In this document: positions 8,231-17,701 of the stretch, piece by piece
How positions within the stretch are numbered: position 1 is the stretch's first letter
Layout of the letters: the number at the start of each line of letters is the position of its first letter
NCBI GenBank assembly: GCA_944324075.1
Contig: CALUUZ010000007.1
Location: 62,001-126,000 of the forward strand
DNA length: 64,000 bases
Source: Candidatus Mailhella excrementigallinarum
Lineage (GTDB): Bacteria; Desulfobacterota; Desulfovibrionia; Desulfovibrionales; Desulfovibrionaceae
Direction of reading: 5' to 3'
Notes under the pieces: model-generated
The model's database searches: none
The model's input: the letters and a program-made list of their open reading frames with translations, nothing else
Told to the model about the DNA's origin: nothing
Program-made: the position numbers and the translations under genes

Positions 8231-8710
8231 ATGAGTACTCCGATTTCCGTCCAGGGCTATCAGAAGCTCGAGCGTGAGCTGGAACAACTGAAAAAAGAAC
8301 GCCCCGCTGTCATTCAAGCCATCAAGGAAGCCCGTGAGGAGGGTGACCTCAAGGAAAACGCCGGGTACGATGCCGCCCGCGAACGCCAGGGATTTCTGGA
8401 AGCGCGCATTGCCTACATTGAATCCCAGCTTCCCCAATACAATGTTATTGATCTTGATACGCTGCGCAGCGACAAGATTATCTTCGGCGCAACCGTTCAT
8501 GTGGAGGATATCGATTCCGGGGAAGAAAAACAGTTCACTCTGCTGGGACCAGACGAGGCTGATTTCTCCAATGGATCTATTTCCATCAATTCTCCCGTGG
8601 GCAAGGCTCTTCTCGGGCACGAAGTTGGCGACGAGGTGACCATTGATGTCCCCAAAGGCCGGGTGACATACGAAATCACGAACATTGAGTTTCATGGCGT
8701 TCGCAGTTAA
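8231..8710 (+). CDS. greA: Transcription elongation factor GreA
   Basis: Rescues backtracked RNA polymerase by stimulating cleavage of the nascent RNA 3' end. At 159 residues it has the standard length. The N-terminal coiled coil carries the acidic tip segment EAREEGDLKENAGYDAARE, and the C-terminal FKBP-like domain ends with GKALLGHEVGDEV and a PKG...YEI block. The start is ATG 8231 with GAGG 6 bp upstream; the in-frame extension to 8213 lacks a ribosome site. It is a single-gene transcript ended by a 40-bp palindrome. Confidence 0.96.
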   Translation: MSTPISVQGYQKLERELEQLKKERPAVIQAIKEAREEGDLKENAGYDAARERQGFLEARIAYIESQLPQYNVIDLDTLRSDKIIFGATVHVEDIDSGEEKQFTLLGPDEADFSNGSISINSPVGKALLGHEVGDEVTIDVPKGRVTYEITNIEFHGVRS

Positions 8711-8733
8711 AGTACCACTTCGGGAAATGATAC

Positions 8734-8773
8734 GATGAAAGTCCGTTCCGGCATGCCGGAACGGACTTTCATC
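8734..8773. terminator. Perfect 40-bp palindrome between greA and recJ
   Basis: Each half is the exact inverted complement of the other, meeting at GGCATGCC. It lies 24 bp after greA and 44 bp after convergent recJ, the place for a bidirectional terminator, although T tracts are short. Confidence 0.75.
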
Positions 8774-8816
8774 CATGTGCCTCCTGGACTGTGCCTGCAA
8801 GGCAAATGTCAATCTG

Positions 8817-10538
8817 TCACCTCTGCAGAAACTCCATATCTCTGATACGTACATCCACGTTGGCGATGCCGTTATACCTGTCTATGGAAGGACTGTATGC
8901 CAGACGAACTCTCTGGCCCTCCAGACTGGAAGGCAGATTGTCCGCCTGACGCCAGGCTTTGGCATACAGTGTTTTGCCGCAGCTTTCGTCATACAGCTCC
9001 AGCTTGACATGATTTTTCTGCGGACCGAAAAGACTGCGTCGACGGATGAGCAGCGGCGGTGAAGAAAATACCGGCTCGGGATTTCCGATTCCAAACGGCT
9101 CCATCAGCTCCAGCTCTTTCAGAAAGATGGGATCTGAGGCGGCGGCAAAGTCCAGTTCGCCATCCAGTATCAGCGATGGGGAAGGCAGTTCCTCACCAAG
9201 CTGCGACAGTACCGCTTCATTGAAACGCTGTCTGAATTCCTCCAGCCGTTCGGGACGCACCCGAAGGCCCGCCGCCATCCGGTGGCCCCCGAAACTATCC
9301 AGAATGTCAGCGCACTCCGTGAGTCCCGCATACAGATCAAACTCATGGATGGAACGCCCTGATCCCTTATAGGCATCACCATCCCTGCACAGTACCAGCG
9401 TTGGTCTGTAGTGCGCTTCAACAATGCGGGACGCCACGATACCTATGACGCCAGGGTTCCAACTGTCACCGGCGACCACCAGCCCCGCATTTTTCACCTG
9501 AAGTTCCGCCTGAGCCAGAGCTTCTTCAAGAATTCGCTCCTCTTCATTCCGCCGTTCGGAGTTAAGGGCATCAAGCCTGCGCGCGCGGTCCGCCGCCTCA
9601 CTGGTATCCGTGGCACACAGCAGCTCCAGAGCCTCCTGTGCTCCGGCCATTCGGCCGGCGGCATTAATGCGCGGCGCAAGGTGGAAAACAACCTGTCCCG
9701 CCCCCAGTTCGGCAAGGGGAGGATATTTGCTCACCACCTTCAGTTCACTGATCCCCGGTCTGGTCGCCTGGGCGATACTTTCCAGTCCCTTTTTTACCAG
9801 AATACGATTCTGGCCTTCCAAAGGAACCATGTCCGCCAGAGTGCCCAACGCCACCAGATCGAGAACCTTTTTCATATCGAAACGTGGCCGCTCCAGCGCA
9901 TCCGCAAGAAGATTATTCAATTCGGCCATGAGAAAGAAGGCGACCCCCACGCCGGCCAGAGATTTGCTTGGGCAGTCTCCGAGCTGGGGATTGCAAAGTA
10001 CCGGAGCGTCCGGCAGATCATCCGGAGGAAGATGATGGTCGGAAATAACCACATCCATGCCAAGTTCGCGGGCATGGGCGACTGCGGCGCGATCGGAAAT
10101 ACCGCAATCCACCGTCAGCAGCAACTGTATGCCTTCTTCCGCCAGCCTTTCAAGTTCCGGAATATTCAGACCGTATCCTTCGCTCTGACGCTGGGGCAGA
10201 TGCCATGTGACCGGAATATTATAGTGGGAAAGTACCTGGCATACGAGCGCGGTGGCAGTAACCCCGTCCACATCGTAATCGCCCCATACGGCAAATTTTT
10301 TTCCGGACAGTATCCCCGAGGCCAGCAGGCATGCCCCTTCTCTCATGCCCGGCCACAGTTCGGGCCGGGAAAGATGTCGCAGCCGGGGCTCAATAAAACG
10401 TTCCGCATCTTCTGCCGAACTGATTCCTCTGCGCCAGAGCAGGGATGCAAAGCGGGAGGAAACTGCCCCCAGGGTGCCGGACCAGCCCTCGGGTTCAGGT
10501 CTGCCATCCCTGCGCTTGCGATAGATCCATTTTTTCAT
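8817..10538 (-). CDS. recJ: Single-stranded-DNA exonuclease RecJ
   Basis: A 5'-3' single-strand exonuclease of the DHH phosphoesterase family, used in recombination and mismatch repair. In the 573-residue product the metal-binding motifs are present: GDYDVDGVTA (about 86-95), TVDCG, SDHH, GVGVAFFLM and NAAGR. The DHHA1-type motif FGGHRMAAGL and a C-terminal OB-like region follow. Its start overlaps the stop of the upstream TPR gene by 4 bp (ATGA), so translation is probably coupled. It is the last gene of the long minus-strand run. Confidence 0.95.
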   Translation of the reverse strand: MKKWIYRKRRDGRPEPEGWSGTLGAVSSRFASLLWRRGISSAEDAERFIEPRLRHLSRPELWPGMREGACLLASGILSGKKFAVWGDYDVDGVTATALVCQVLSHYNIPVTWHLPQRQSEGYGLNIPELERLAEEGIQLLLTVDCGISDRAAVAHARELGMDVVISDHHLPPDDLPDAPVLCNPQLGDCPSKSLAGVGVAFFLMAELNNLLADALERPRFDMKKVLDLVALGTLADMVPLEGQNRILVKKGLESIAQATRPGISELKVVSKYPPLAELGAGQVVFHLAPRINAAGRMAGAQEALELLCATDTSEAADRARRLDALNSERRNEEERILEEALAQAELQVKNAGLVVAGDSWNPGVIGIVASRIVEAHYRPTLVLCRDGDAYKGSGRSIHEFDLYAGLTECADILDSFGGHRMAAGLRVRPERLEEFRQRFNEAVLSQLGEELPSPSLILDGELDFAAASDPIFLKELELMEPFGIGNPEPVFSSPPLLIRRRSLFGPQKNHVKLELYDESCGKTLYAKAWRQADNLPSSLEGQRVRLAYSPSIDRYNGIANVDVRIRDMEFLQR

Positions 10539-11440
10539 AGAGGAGAAGGCCCTTCCTCGAGCTTTTCATCATGCAATCCATTCGACAAAAACTCCTCTCC
10601 TCCAGTCTGTACACCTGACGCCAGTTCAGCTTCAGCGGCATCTCTGGCTGCGCGGCACTGCTCTTCTGTTACAAGCTTGTGCGCAATAAGCCATGACTGG
10701 AACTTAAGCGCCACGTCGCTCTGCGGAGCAAGTGCCAGAGCCTTGCCGATAAACTCCACCGCATGGGGAATATCCTTGATTTCCAGATAAACCCGGGCGA
10801 TGTTGATATACAGGTTTTCATCGTGCTTGGATAATGTCAGCGCCCGCAGATAATACTCCAGCGATTCGGCAAACATCTTGTTTTTGCGCAGATTGATCCC
10901 GAAGTCGTTAAACAGATGCTTGTGTTCTTCCGCAAACGCTCCATCAAGCTGCACCAGCCGAGAAAAAATATTCTGAGCCTTGTCTGTTTCTCCCCGGGAA
11001 AGATAAGTCAGACCAATACCGAAATTGGCTCGCACATTGTCTACATCGACAGCCAGCGCATTGTCATACTCATATTCCGCACTGAACGTTTCTCCTCTGT
11101 TCCTGGCCGTATCCGCACGATCAATAGTCTCCTTGAGCTTGCGCATGCTGGGATAAACGGTTTCCGTATAAAACTCCGGCTCAGGTGAAAACTTGGTAAG
11201 CAGTTCATCTTTACTGATATATTTTTTATTTCCGGTGGGAACATAGTTGCTGTTGATAGGCTGGACATAAAGTCTTCCGTCAGGCTCCTCTTCTGCATAC
11301 CAGAATGTTTTGGTAACACTTTTACGCGTAGTTGTTCCCGTTCCAACCTTGCGTAATTCCTGTGATGAAAACACTCCGCGAAGATGCTTCTGAAAATCCT
11401 TTGCCGTCTTTTCCATCTGTACGCTCTGCTCCTGACTCAT
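10535..11440 (-). CDS. TPR-repeat protein of unknown function
   Basis: A 301-residue soluble protein. The first 90 residues contain a phosphorylation-free basic region and the YVQPINSNYVPTG segment. From about residue 105 there are four to five tetratricopeptide-like helix pairs (for example ARANFGIGLTYLSRGETDKA-like and NLYINIARVYLEIKDIPHA-like units). A charged C-terminal tail ends the protein. No catalytic motif is visible, so it is probably a scaffold. It sits between pyrF (2-bp gap) and recJ (4-bp overlap). GGAGAGATAAGC precedes the ATG. Confidence 0.8.
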   Translation of the reverse strand: MSQEQSVQMEKTAKDFQKHLRGVFSSQELRKVGTGTTTRKSVTKTFWYAEEEPDGRLYVQPINSNYVPTGNKKYISKDELLTKFSPEPEFYTETVYPSMRKLKETIDRADTARNRGETFSAEYEYDNALAVDVDNVRANFGIGLTYLSRGETDKAQNIFSRLVQLDGAFAEEHKHLFNDFGINLRKNKMFAESLEYYLRALTLSKHDENLYINIARVYLEIKDIPHAVEFIGKALALAPQSDVALKFQSWLIAHKLVTEEQCRAARDAAEAELASGVQTGGEEFLSNGLHDEKLEEGPSPL

Positions 11441-11442
11441 GC

Positions 11443-12141
11443 TTATCTCTCCGGAGTTTGAACACTCGTCATATCAGCCCGCACGGCATCAGCCGCCGCC
11501 GCGGGGTTTGCCGCCCTGGTGACGGGACGGCCCACTACCAGAAAGTCGGAACCGTTTCTGACCGCCTGCGCGGGAGTCATGACCCGGCGCTGATCATCTC
11601 CTTCTCCTCCGGCAAGTCGGATACCAGGTGTCAGGCACAGTAAGCCGGGGCAGGCTCTTTTTATGTCCGCAACCTCATGACCGGAGCATACCACGCCGTG
11701 CATTCCCCACTCGGATGCTCCACGGGCAAGCGTTTTCGCAAACATCTCCAGGGGGACGGCGCAACCGGGCAATTCCCCCTCGGCAAGGCTGGTCAGAACA
11801 GTCACCCCCATCAGCAGAGGCGGGCGGGACAATCCGGCCACGGCTTCTGCTGCAGCCCGGCACATGCGTTCACCTCCGCAAAGATGCAGGGTCATCATGT
11901 CTGCACCGCTCGCGGCGGCGGCCAATGCAGCCCCCCTGACGGTGTTCGGAATATCATGCAGCTTCAAATCCAGAAAGACCTTGAACCCCAAACCTTTAAG
12001 GGAATGGATTATGCGCGGTCCCTCGCTGATGAAAAGTTCAAGTCCTACTTTAACCCACGGAGCATGGCCACGCAGCACCCCAGCCATGTTGAGAGCATCA
12101 AGGGCATCATTGAAATCAAGGGCGACAACAAGTTCCGCCAT
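11443..12141 (-). CDS. pyrF: Orotidine 5'-phosphate decarboxylase PyrF
   Basis: Converts OMP to UMP in de novo pyrimidine synthesis. The catalytic tetrad is visible in the 232-residue product: D9 in VALDF, K31 in VKVG, and DLKLHD at 58-63 carrying the DxKxxD charge network. LTPGIR near the C-terminus is the phosphate loop. The ATG at 12141 is used because GGAG lies 7 bp upstream; an ATG at 12153 would overlap gmk and has no ribosome site. It follows gmk with a 1-bp gap. Confidence 0.95.
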   Translation of the reverse strand: MAELVVALDFNDALDALNMAGVLRGHAPWVKVGLELFISEGPRIIHSLKGLGFKVFLDLKLHDIPNTVRGAALAAAASGADMMTLHLCGGERMCRAAAEAVAGLSRPPLLMGVTVLTSLAEGELPGCAVPLEMFAKTLARGASEWGMHGVVCSGHEVADIKRACPGLLCLTPGIRLAGGEGDDQRRVMTPAQAVRNGSDFLVVGRPVTRAANPAAAADAVRADMTSVQTPER

Positions 12142-12142
12142 A

Positions 12143-12787
12143 TCAGGCTCCATTCAGAATAGTGTGTATGATGCCTGGCCGGAGAGCCGGGCCAAGCGTT
12201 GAGGAAAGGTAAAAGGCACGCAGCTCGTCATAAGCTTTGTCCAGTTTATCATTGACGATCCAGGCGTCAAACCAGTGACTTTGGCGGATTTCACTCCGGG
12301 CGTTGGTCATGCGCAGGAGGATTGACTCTTCGGTATCTGCTCCGCGTTTGCGCAGTCTGGCTTCCAGCTCGGCCAGTGAAGGGGGAAAAATGAAGACAAA
12401 ACGAGCCTCCGGCAGCGTAAGCGCCAGCTGTGCCGCCCCCTGCACATCGATATCGAACAGCATATCCTCTCCGCGGGCCAAACGTTCACGCAGAGGCTTC
12501 AGAGGCGTTCCATAAAAATTGCCGTGTACTTCCGCCCACTCGGCGAACATCCCCCGGCTTCTCTGAGCCAGAAAGCTTTCCCTGTCCAGGAAATAATAGT
12601 CTCTCCCATCGACTTCACCCGGGCGGGGCGGACGTGTCGTGCATGAAACGGAAAAATGCAGAGGAAATTCCTGCCGAAGCCGGCTGGTCAGTGTTGTTTT
12701 GCCCGCCCCTGAGGGGGCACAGATGATGAGCGGGAGTCCGGAGCGGACCTGTCGAGGAGAATTCGGCATCACATCTTCATTCTTCAT
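12143..12787 (-). CDS. gmk: Guanylate kinase
   Basis: Phosphorylates GMP to GDP. The P-loop APSGAGKTT is at 24-32, followed by SCTTRPPRPGEVDGRDY (the GMP-binding segment) and FDIDVQGA. The 214-residue length is typical. Its ATG overlaps the TAA stop of remA (TAATG). The order yicC-remA-gmk also occurs in Bacillus (yloC-remA-gmk), which supports all three calls. Confidence 0.96.
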   Translation of the reverse strand: MKNEDVMPNSPRQVRSGLPLIICAPSGAGKTTLTSRLRQEFPLHFSVSCTTRPPRPGEVDGRDYYFLDRESFLAQRSRGMFAEWAEVHGNFYGTPLKPLRERLARGEDMLFDIDVQGAAQLALTLPEARFVFIFPPSLAELEARLRKRGADTEESILLRMTNARSEIRQSHWFDAWIVNDKLDKAYDELRAFYLSSTLGPALRPGIIHTILNGA

Positions 12788-13059
12788 TATTCCGTTCCTT
12801 CCCTTGTGTCTTCCTGCAGCTGGCTCACGCGCTGTCCCAGTGTATCCGCGGAAACGGCGGACAGAATTACATGGTTGGAGTCTGTTACCAGTATAGCACG
12901 GGTTTTGCGCCCTTGGGAGGCGTCCACCAGCCGTCCTTCATTTTTGGCGTCCTCCCGCAAGCGGCGCATGGGGGAAGATGACGGGTTGACAATGGCAACC
13001 ACACGGGATGCCAGAACAAAATTACCGAAACCGATATTGAGCAGATATTGTCCGGGCAT
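12787..13059 (-). CDS. remA: RemA-like DNA-binding regulator (DUF370)
   Basis: A 90-residue DUF370 protein. In Bacillus subtilis RemA is a LytTR-like DNA-binding activator of biofilm matrix genes; its role in Gram-negatives is unclear. Family blocks seen are [35 protein letters not shown] and [10 protein letters not shown]. The start is ATG 13059, with GGAG 5 bp upstream and 2 bp after the yicC stop. The 11-residue in-frame extension overlaps yicC and is rejected. Confidence 0.88.
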   Translation of the reverse strand: MPGQYLLNIGFGNFVLASRVVAIVNPSSSPMRRLREDAKNEGRLVDASQGRKTRAILVTDSNHVILSAVSADTLGQRVSQLQEDTREGTE

Positions 13060-13061
13060 GA

Positions 13062-13946
13062 CTACTCCAGATTTTGTACCTGCTCGCGGCACTTTTCCAG
13101 CTCATTTTTAAAATCGACCACCAGACGCGATACGTCGACATCCTGGATCTTGTTGCCGCAGGTATTAATTTCACGAAAACATTCCTGCAGCGTGAAATCC
13201 AGCTTTCTTCCCGCATCTGTGCCGGCCTGGAGCAATTCGGCCAGACGCTCCAGATGGGCATGCAGACGGGTAATTTCTTCGCTGACGTCGAGCTTGTCCG
13301 CCATGATCACCATTTCCTGCAGAAAGCGACTGTCATCAAGACCTGTTCCCAGCGCGGCCAGTGTATCCGCCAGCCTCTCCCTGACAAGAACGAAGCGTTC
13401 TTCCTTGATGGAGGGGGCCCGTGTCTCTATCCGGTGCAGCCAGTTCCCCATCATCATGATGCGGGACTCGATATCCCCGGCCAGGCTCTGAGCTTCATTT
13501 CTGCGGGCGCAGTTCCAGTCCTCAAGTGCCTCGCTCAGCCCTTGCTCCAGAAGCCTCCTCATGTCTTCGTCATCCTGTCCGCCTTCTCCCAGCCAGAGCT
13601 GAGGCAGAGAAAGAAGAACCGTATAATCGGGACGGAACTCCTCGCCGCGCGATCCGGCAAATGCTTCCAGTTCCGCCAGCATAGCTGATGCGGCCAGCGC
13701 GTCGAAGCGCCCCCCCGGGAGCGCGCCGGCTTTCGGTTGAACCAGCAGACAGATATCCACTCTGCCCCGCCGCGCCTTTGAACGCACAAGCTTTTCGAAT
13801 CCGGACTCAAATGCGCGCGCACACAAAGGCAGTTTCCATTTTAAATCAAGAAACCGTCCATTGACACTGCGGATTTCCCATTGTTGAACAAAAAGCGCCT
13901 CGTCCCGCCGGGAACGGCCATAACCGGTCATACTGCAAAGCGTCAT
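13062..13946 (-). CDS. yicC: YicC family endoribonuclease
   Basis: A 294-residue YicC/YloC protein. The family is reported to contain RNases that act on small RNAs and their targets. It starts with the typical [12 protein letters not shown] block, then [14 protein letters not shown], and ends with the conserved metal-binding-like segment ([18 protein letters not shown], then [18 protein letters not shown]). ATG 13946 is chosen because family proteins begin at MTGYG; the upstream in-frame ATG 14009 adds 21 unrelated residues. Confidence 0.9.
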   Translation of the reverse strand: MTLCSMTGYGRSRRDEALFVQQWEIRSVNGRFLDLKWKLPLCARAFESGFEKLVRSKARRGRVDICLLVQPKAGALPGGRFDALAASAMLAELEAFAGSRGEEFRPDYTVLLSLPQLWLGEGGQDDEDMRRLLEQGLSEALEDWNCARRNEAQSLAGDIESRIMMMGNWLHRIETRAPSIKEERFVLVRERLADTLAALGTGLDDSRFLQEMVIMADKLDVSEEITRLHAHLERLAELLQAGTDAGRKLDFTLQECFREINTCGNKIQDVDVSRLVVDFKNELEKCREQVQNLE

Positions 13947-14060
13947 GTTTTCGCCTTTTTCTCCGGATAAATGATTTGAACTGTCCGTCTGCACGGGCAA
14001 CTTGCGCACGGTGCTCAGCAGTCCGGCAAGGGGTCACTCCAACAGAAAATACGTCAACTC

Positions 14061-15374
14061 TCACTCTGTGACAAGCTCGACGAAAATCCTTCCCTTCCCG
14101 CATCCTACCGGGCGCGCCGTTATTAATTCGTGCCCTGAGGGTAAGGCAGAGTTTATCGTCAGTTCACAGGAGACATAGCAGTCATTCAGACCATGGATAC
14201 TGCCGTTCCCGTCAAATGCAATCTGCATGACGGAGCGCCCAGCCTGACGCTTCAGAAATGTTTCCTGCTTGAGTCGGATGACTTCGCGCACGCGCGCCGC
14301 GTGTTCCTGACGCAAGGATCTGGGCAGTTGCCCAGGCAGGGATGCGGCCCTCGTTCCGGGACGAACGGAATAAGGGAACACATGGGCATACGTAAAGGGC
14401 AGGCTCCCCGCCATATCGATGGTTTCCTGCATCTCCTTCTCACTTTCCCCCGGGAATCCCATCAGAATGTCTGCTCCAAGTCCGAAGTCCGGCCAAAAGC
14501 TCCGCACACGCCCGATTGCCTCTTCCACCCGCTCGGGAACATAATGTTCTCTCCCCATACGCGCGAGTACGGCGGGGCTGCCGCTCTGCAGGGAAAGATG
14601 AAGATGCGGACATAGCAGGGTACATGCCTCCAGCGTTTCCAGTCCCTCGGTGTCCAGTTGCGCGGGTTCCAGGGAGCTGAGACGCAGTCGCGCCCGCCCG
14701 GCCCATTCTGGAGCAAGCAAAGAGTCCACCTGGCGCAACAGTTTCCAGAAATTCACTCCATTCGCACGATATTGACGCAGATTGATCCCGGAAATCATGA
14801 TCTCCCGATATCCGGCCCGCAGCAGCCTTTCCGCCTCCTCTATAACGGCGTCGGGACTTCTGCTGCATGAGGGGCCGCGTGTGAGCGGCACAATGCAGTA
14901 CGTGCAGCAATGGGAACAGCCATCCTGCACTTTAAGTACCGGACGGGCGCGGCGAAAGGAATCAATGCAGAATGGCGGATATTCCCGGCGCCCCACGAAG
15001 CTTTCTTCCGGCAGAATCAGCGGTTCCGCACGTTCCAGCAATTCATGAGGGTCTATTTTCAGCAACCGTACCCGGGCTGTCTGCGGAACCAGTGCCGCTA
15101 GTGACGGCAGTCTGAAATCCCCCGGAGCGGCGGAAGCGGCGCACCCCGTCACCACCAGCCGCGCCCCGGGAGCGATGCGGGCAAGCCTGCGGGTCATCTG
15201 CCTGGCATCGGCCACGGCTTCAGCCGTGACCGCGCAGGTTGCCAGGAGAACAAGATCGGCATCCTCTGGCGTATCGCATTCGATACCTCCGGCGGCCAGC
15301 CATCTTTCGCGCTGGGCCTGGCTTTCATATTGATTCACCTTGCAGCCGAAGGTCAGCACATGGAAAGAAAACAT
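14061..15374 (-). CDS. mtaB: tRNA (t6A37) methylthiotransferase MtaB
   Basis: A radical-SAM enzyme that adds a methylthio group to t6A at position 37 of tRNA. The 437-residue product has the N-terminal methylthiotransferase domain (TFGCKVNQYES at 8-18 with Cys, then ATCAVT and VTGCAA). The radical SAM cluster motif C-x3-C-x2-C is in DGCSHCCTYCIVPLTRG. A C-terminal TRAM-like region follows. TFGCKVNQYES separates it from MiaB and RimO. It starts 2 bp after recD2 with GAGGAATAATC before the ATG. Its substrate t6A is made by the pathway that the TsaC-type gene at 2083 begins. Confidence 0.93.
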   Translation of the reverse strand: MFSFHVLTFGCKVNQYESQAQRERWLAAGGIECDTPEDADLVLLATCAVTAEAVADARQMTRRLARIAPGARLVVTGCAASAAPGDFRLPSLAALVPQTARVRLLKIDPHELLERAEPLILPEESFVGRREYPPFCIDSFRRARPVLKVQDGCSHCCTYCIVPLTRGPSCSRSPDAVIEEAERLLRAGYREIMISGINLRQYRANGVNFWKLLRQVDSLLAPEWAGRARLRLSSLEPAQLDTEGLETLEACTLLCPHLHLSLQSGSPAVLARMGREHYVPERVEEAIGRVRSFWPDFGLGADILMGFPGESEKEMQETIDMAGSLPFTYAHVFPYSVRPGTRAASLPGQLPRSLRQEHAARVREVIRLKQETFLKRQAGRSVMQIAFDGNGSIHGLNDCYVSCELTINSALPSGHELITARPVGCGKGRIFVELVTE

Positions 15375-15376
15375 GA

Positions 15377-17701
15377 TTATTCCTCAGGCGAAAAGTCGTC
15401 GGGTTCGAACGGCATGTCGTCGACACCTTGAGTTCCGGAACAAAAGTTGTCTGTATCCGCTGCGACGGGCAGCATATCTTTCCGCATAGTTCCCTCTTCC
15501 CCTGCCAGCCGATGTGCCAGCCATGTGTAACGATGGCGTATCTTGTTGTTGCGCACGGCAACAGCCAGAGCTTTCCGGTCGCCCACCAGCACCACCAGCT
15601 TACGGCCGCGCGTTACTGCCGTGTAGACGAGATTGCGCTGAAGCAGGACGAAATGCTGCATGAGCAGCGGGATGACAACCACCGGATATTCACCCCCCTG
15701 CGACTTATGAATGGAAATGGCATACGCGGGAACCAGTTCGTCAAGTTCTTCCCATGCATAGGGAACATTGCGATCGTCATAGCGTACGGACAAATCCCGT
15801 GCTTCTCCGTCAACAGCGATAATCGTCCCCATATCGCCGTTGAAGACATCCTTGTCATAGTTATTGCGGATCTGCATTACCTTGTCGCCGATCCGGTACT
15901 GCCTTTCCCCGCGCATCAGGAAAAGATCCTGTGGATTGACCGCATCCTGCAGTATCCTGTTCAGATTGTTCACTCCCACCGCTCCCTTGAGCATTGGCGA
16001 CAGCACCTGAATGTCTTCAGAACGAAAGTGGAAGCGTTCAGGTATGCGGCGGGTTACAAGATCAACGATCAAAGCGGCAGCCGCGTCGGGATCCTCCTGG
16101 CGGAAAAAATAGAAATCCGTCCTCTGCCTGCTGCCCTGGCGCAAAGTAGGCATTTCCCCCCTGTTAATCTGATGTGCATTGCAGATAATGTCACTTTCCG
16201 CCGCCTGCCGGAATACCTCGTAAAGTTCCACCACGGGAACCATGCCGGATGCAATGACATCCCGCAACACATTGCCGGGGCCTACAGATGGCAACTGATT
16301 CACGTCACCCACCAGAAGCAGCGTTGTTCCAAGCGGCGCGGCCTTAATCAGATGATACATGAGCATGGTGTCCATCATGGAGGCCTCGTCTACCACCAGC
16401 AGGCCGCAGGCCAGGGGATTATTTTCGTTGCGGGCGAATCCGTCCTCCTTGGGACTGTACTCCAGCAGGCGATGAATGGTTTTCGCTTCACGTCCGCTGG
16501 TTTCCGACATGCGCTTGGCCGCGCGCCCGGTAGGCGCGGCCAGCAGTATCTTGGCCCGCGCGTCGGCAAATACTTGAATGATGGCGTTGAGGATGGTCGT
16601 CTTGCCGGTACCCGGACCACCGGTGAGTACCATGACTTTGGAACGTGTGGCGGCATGGACGGCTTCGCGCTGTTCCGGCGCAAGTTCAATGGGCAGACGC
16701 GACAAAACCTCCCGAACGCTTTTTTTCGCGTCAGGAAAACGAACGGATTTCGGCGACGCCAGAAGCCTCTTCAGATAAAAAGCGATTTTGGATTCATAAA
16801 TATGATTGCGTATGAGATAAACGCCTTCATGATCGCCCAGGTTCTCAATGACGATGCGCTCGTCCATCCGCAGCTTGTCAAGCGCCTCATCCACAAGGCC
16901 CATGGAAATATGCAGCTTTTCTCCCGTCAGCTCCACCAGTTTCTGGCGTGGATAATAGATGTGCCCTTCATCGGTCAGCGTAAGCAGCATGTATAAAGCC
17001 CCGGCTTCCGCCCGCAGAGGGCTGTCCGGAGAAAAACCGAGTCTCTGCGCCAGAGCGTCAGCGGTGGCAAAGCCGATGCCGTGAATATCCATGGCCAGCC
17101 TGTAGGGATTTTCCTGAACAATACCCAGCGCCTGCTGTCCGTAAAACCTGTAGATGCGTACGGCATGGGCGGGGCCTATGCCGTACGGCTGCAGAAAAAT
17201 CATAAGTTCCCGTACACCCTGATGTTCCGCCCAGGAACCCTTGACTGCCTCCAGCCGTTTTTTTCCAAATCGAGGAATTTCCAGCAGACGTTCCGGATCC
17301 TCGTCAAGTACCCGCAGGGTTTCCGTCCCGAAACGATTGACAATGCGTTCCGCCCACCGCTCTCCTACGCCCTTGATGCAGCCGGACGCCAGAAAGAGCC
17401 GTATCCCTTCGGTAGTGGCGGGGCGGCGCTCATGGCATTCCGTCATCTGAAGCTGACGTCCGAATTTTGGATGGCTGATCCAGCGCCCTCTGACGCTCAG
17501 ACTCGCGCCCGGCTGGGGGGAGGCCATAACTCCGACCACCGTGCAGGTATCATCCTTGCCGTCGAGCTTCAGACGGAATACTATATAGCCGTTTTCGGGG
17601 TTATGAAAGACAATGCGTTCCAGCGTGCCTTCCATCTCGCGGTTTTGCGCCTCTTCCCCCTTATCCGTCCGGACAGCCTGCAAAAGCGATTCCTGCTTCA
17701 T
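15377..17701 (-). CDS. recD2: RecD2-type ATP-dependent 5'-3' DNA helicase
   Basis: A 774-residue SF1B helicase. N-terminal domains include a region with helix-hairpin-helix motifs (GVGERWAERIVNRFG and GIGFATADALAQRLG). Motor motifs follow: Walker A TGGPGTGKTT, motif II VDEASMMD, motif III LLVGDVNQLPSVG and motif VI AISIHKSQGGEYPVVV. RecD2 occurs in bacteria without RecBC and is linked to mismatch repair and fork protection. The start at 17701 overlaps the aroC stop (ATGA); the longer in-frame ORF runs through aroC and is rejected. Confidence 0.93.
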   Translation of the reverse strand: MKQESLLQAVRTDKGEEAQNREMEGTLERIVFHNPENGYIVFRLKLDGKDDTCTVVGVMASPQPGASLSVRGRWISHPKFGRQLQMTECHERRPATTEGIRLFLASGCIKGVGERWAERIVNRFGTETLRVLDEDPERLLEIPRFGKKRLEAVKGSWAEHQGVRELMIFLQPYGIGPAHAVRIYRFYGQQALGIVQENPYRLAMDIHGIGFATADALAQRLGFSPDSPLRAEAGALYMLLTLTDEGHIYYPRQKLVELTGEKLHISMGLVDEALDKLRMDERIVIENLGDHEGVYLIRNHIYESKIAFYLKRLLASPKSVRFPDAKKSVREVLSRLPIELAPEQREAVHAATRSKVMVLTGGPGTGKTTILNAIIQVFADARAKILLAAPTGRAAKRMSETSGREAKTIHRLLEYSPKEDGFARNENNPLACGLLVVDEASMMDTMLMYHLIKAAPLGTTLLLVGDVNQLPSVGPGNVLRDVIASGMVPVVELYEVFRQAAESDIICNAHQINRGEMPTLRQGSRQRTDFYFFRQEDPDAAAALIVDLVTRRIPERFHFRSEDIQVLSPMLKGAVGVNNLNRILQDAVNPQDLFLMRGERQYRIGDKVMQIRNNYDKDVFNGDMGTIIAVDGEARDLSVRYDDRNVPYAWEELDELVPAYAISIHKSQGGEYPVVVIPLLMQHFVLLQRNLVYTAVTRGRKLVVLVGDRKALAVAVRNNKIRHRYTWLAHRLAGEEGTMRKDMLPVAADTDNFCSGTQGVDDMPFEPDDFSPEE

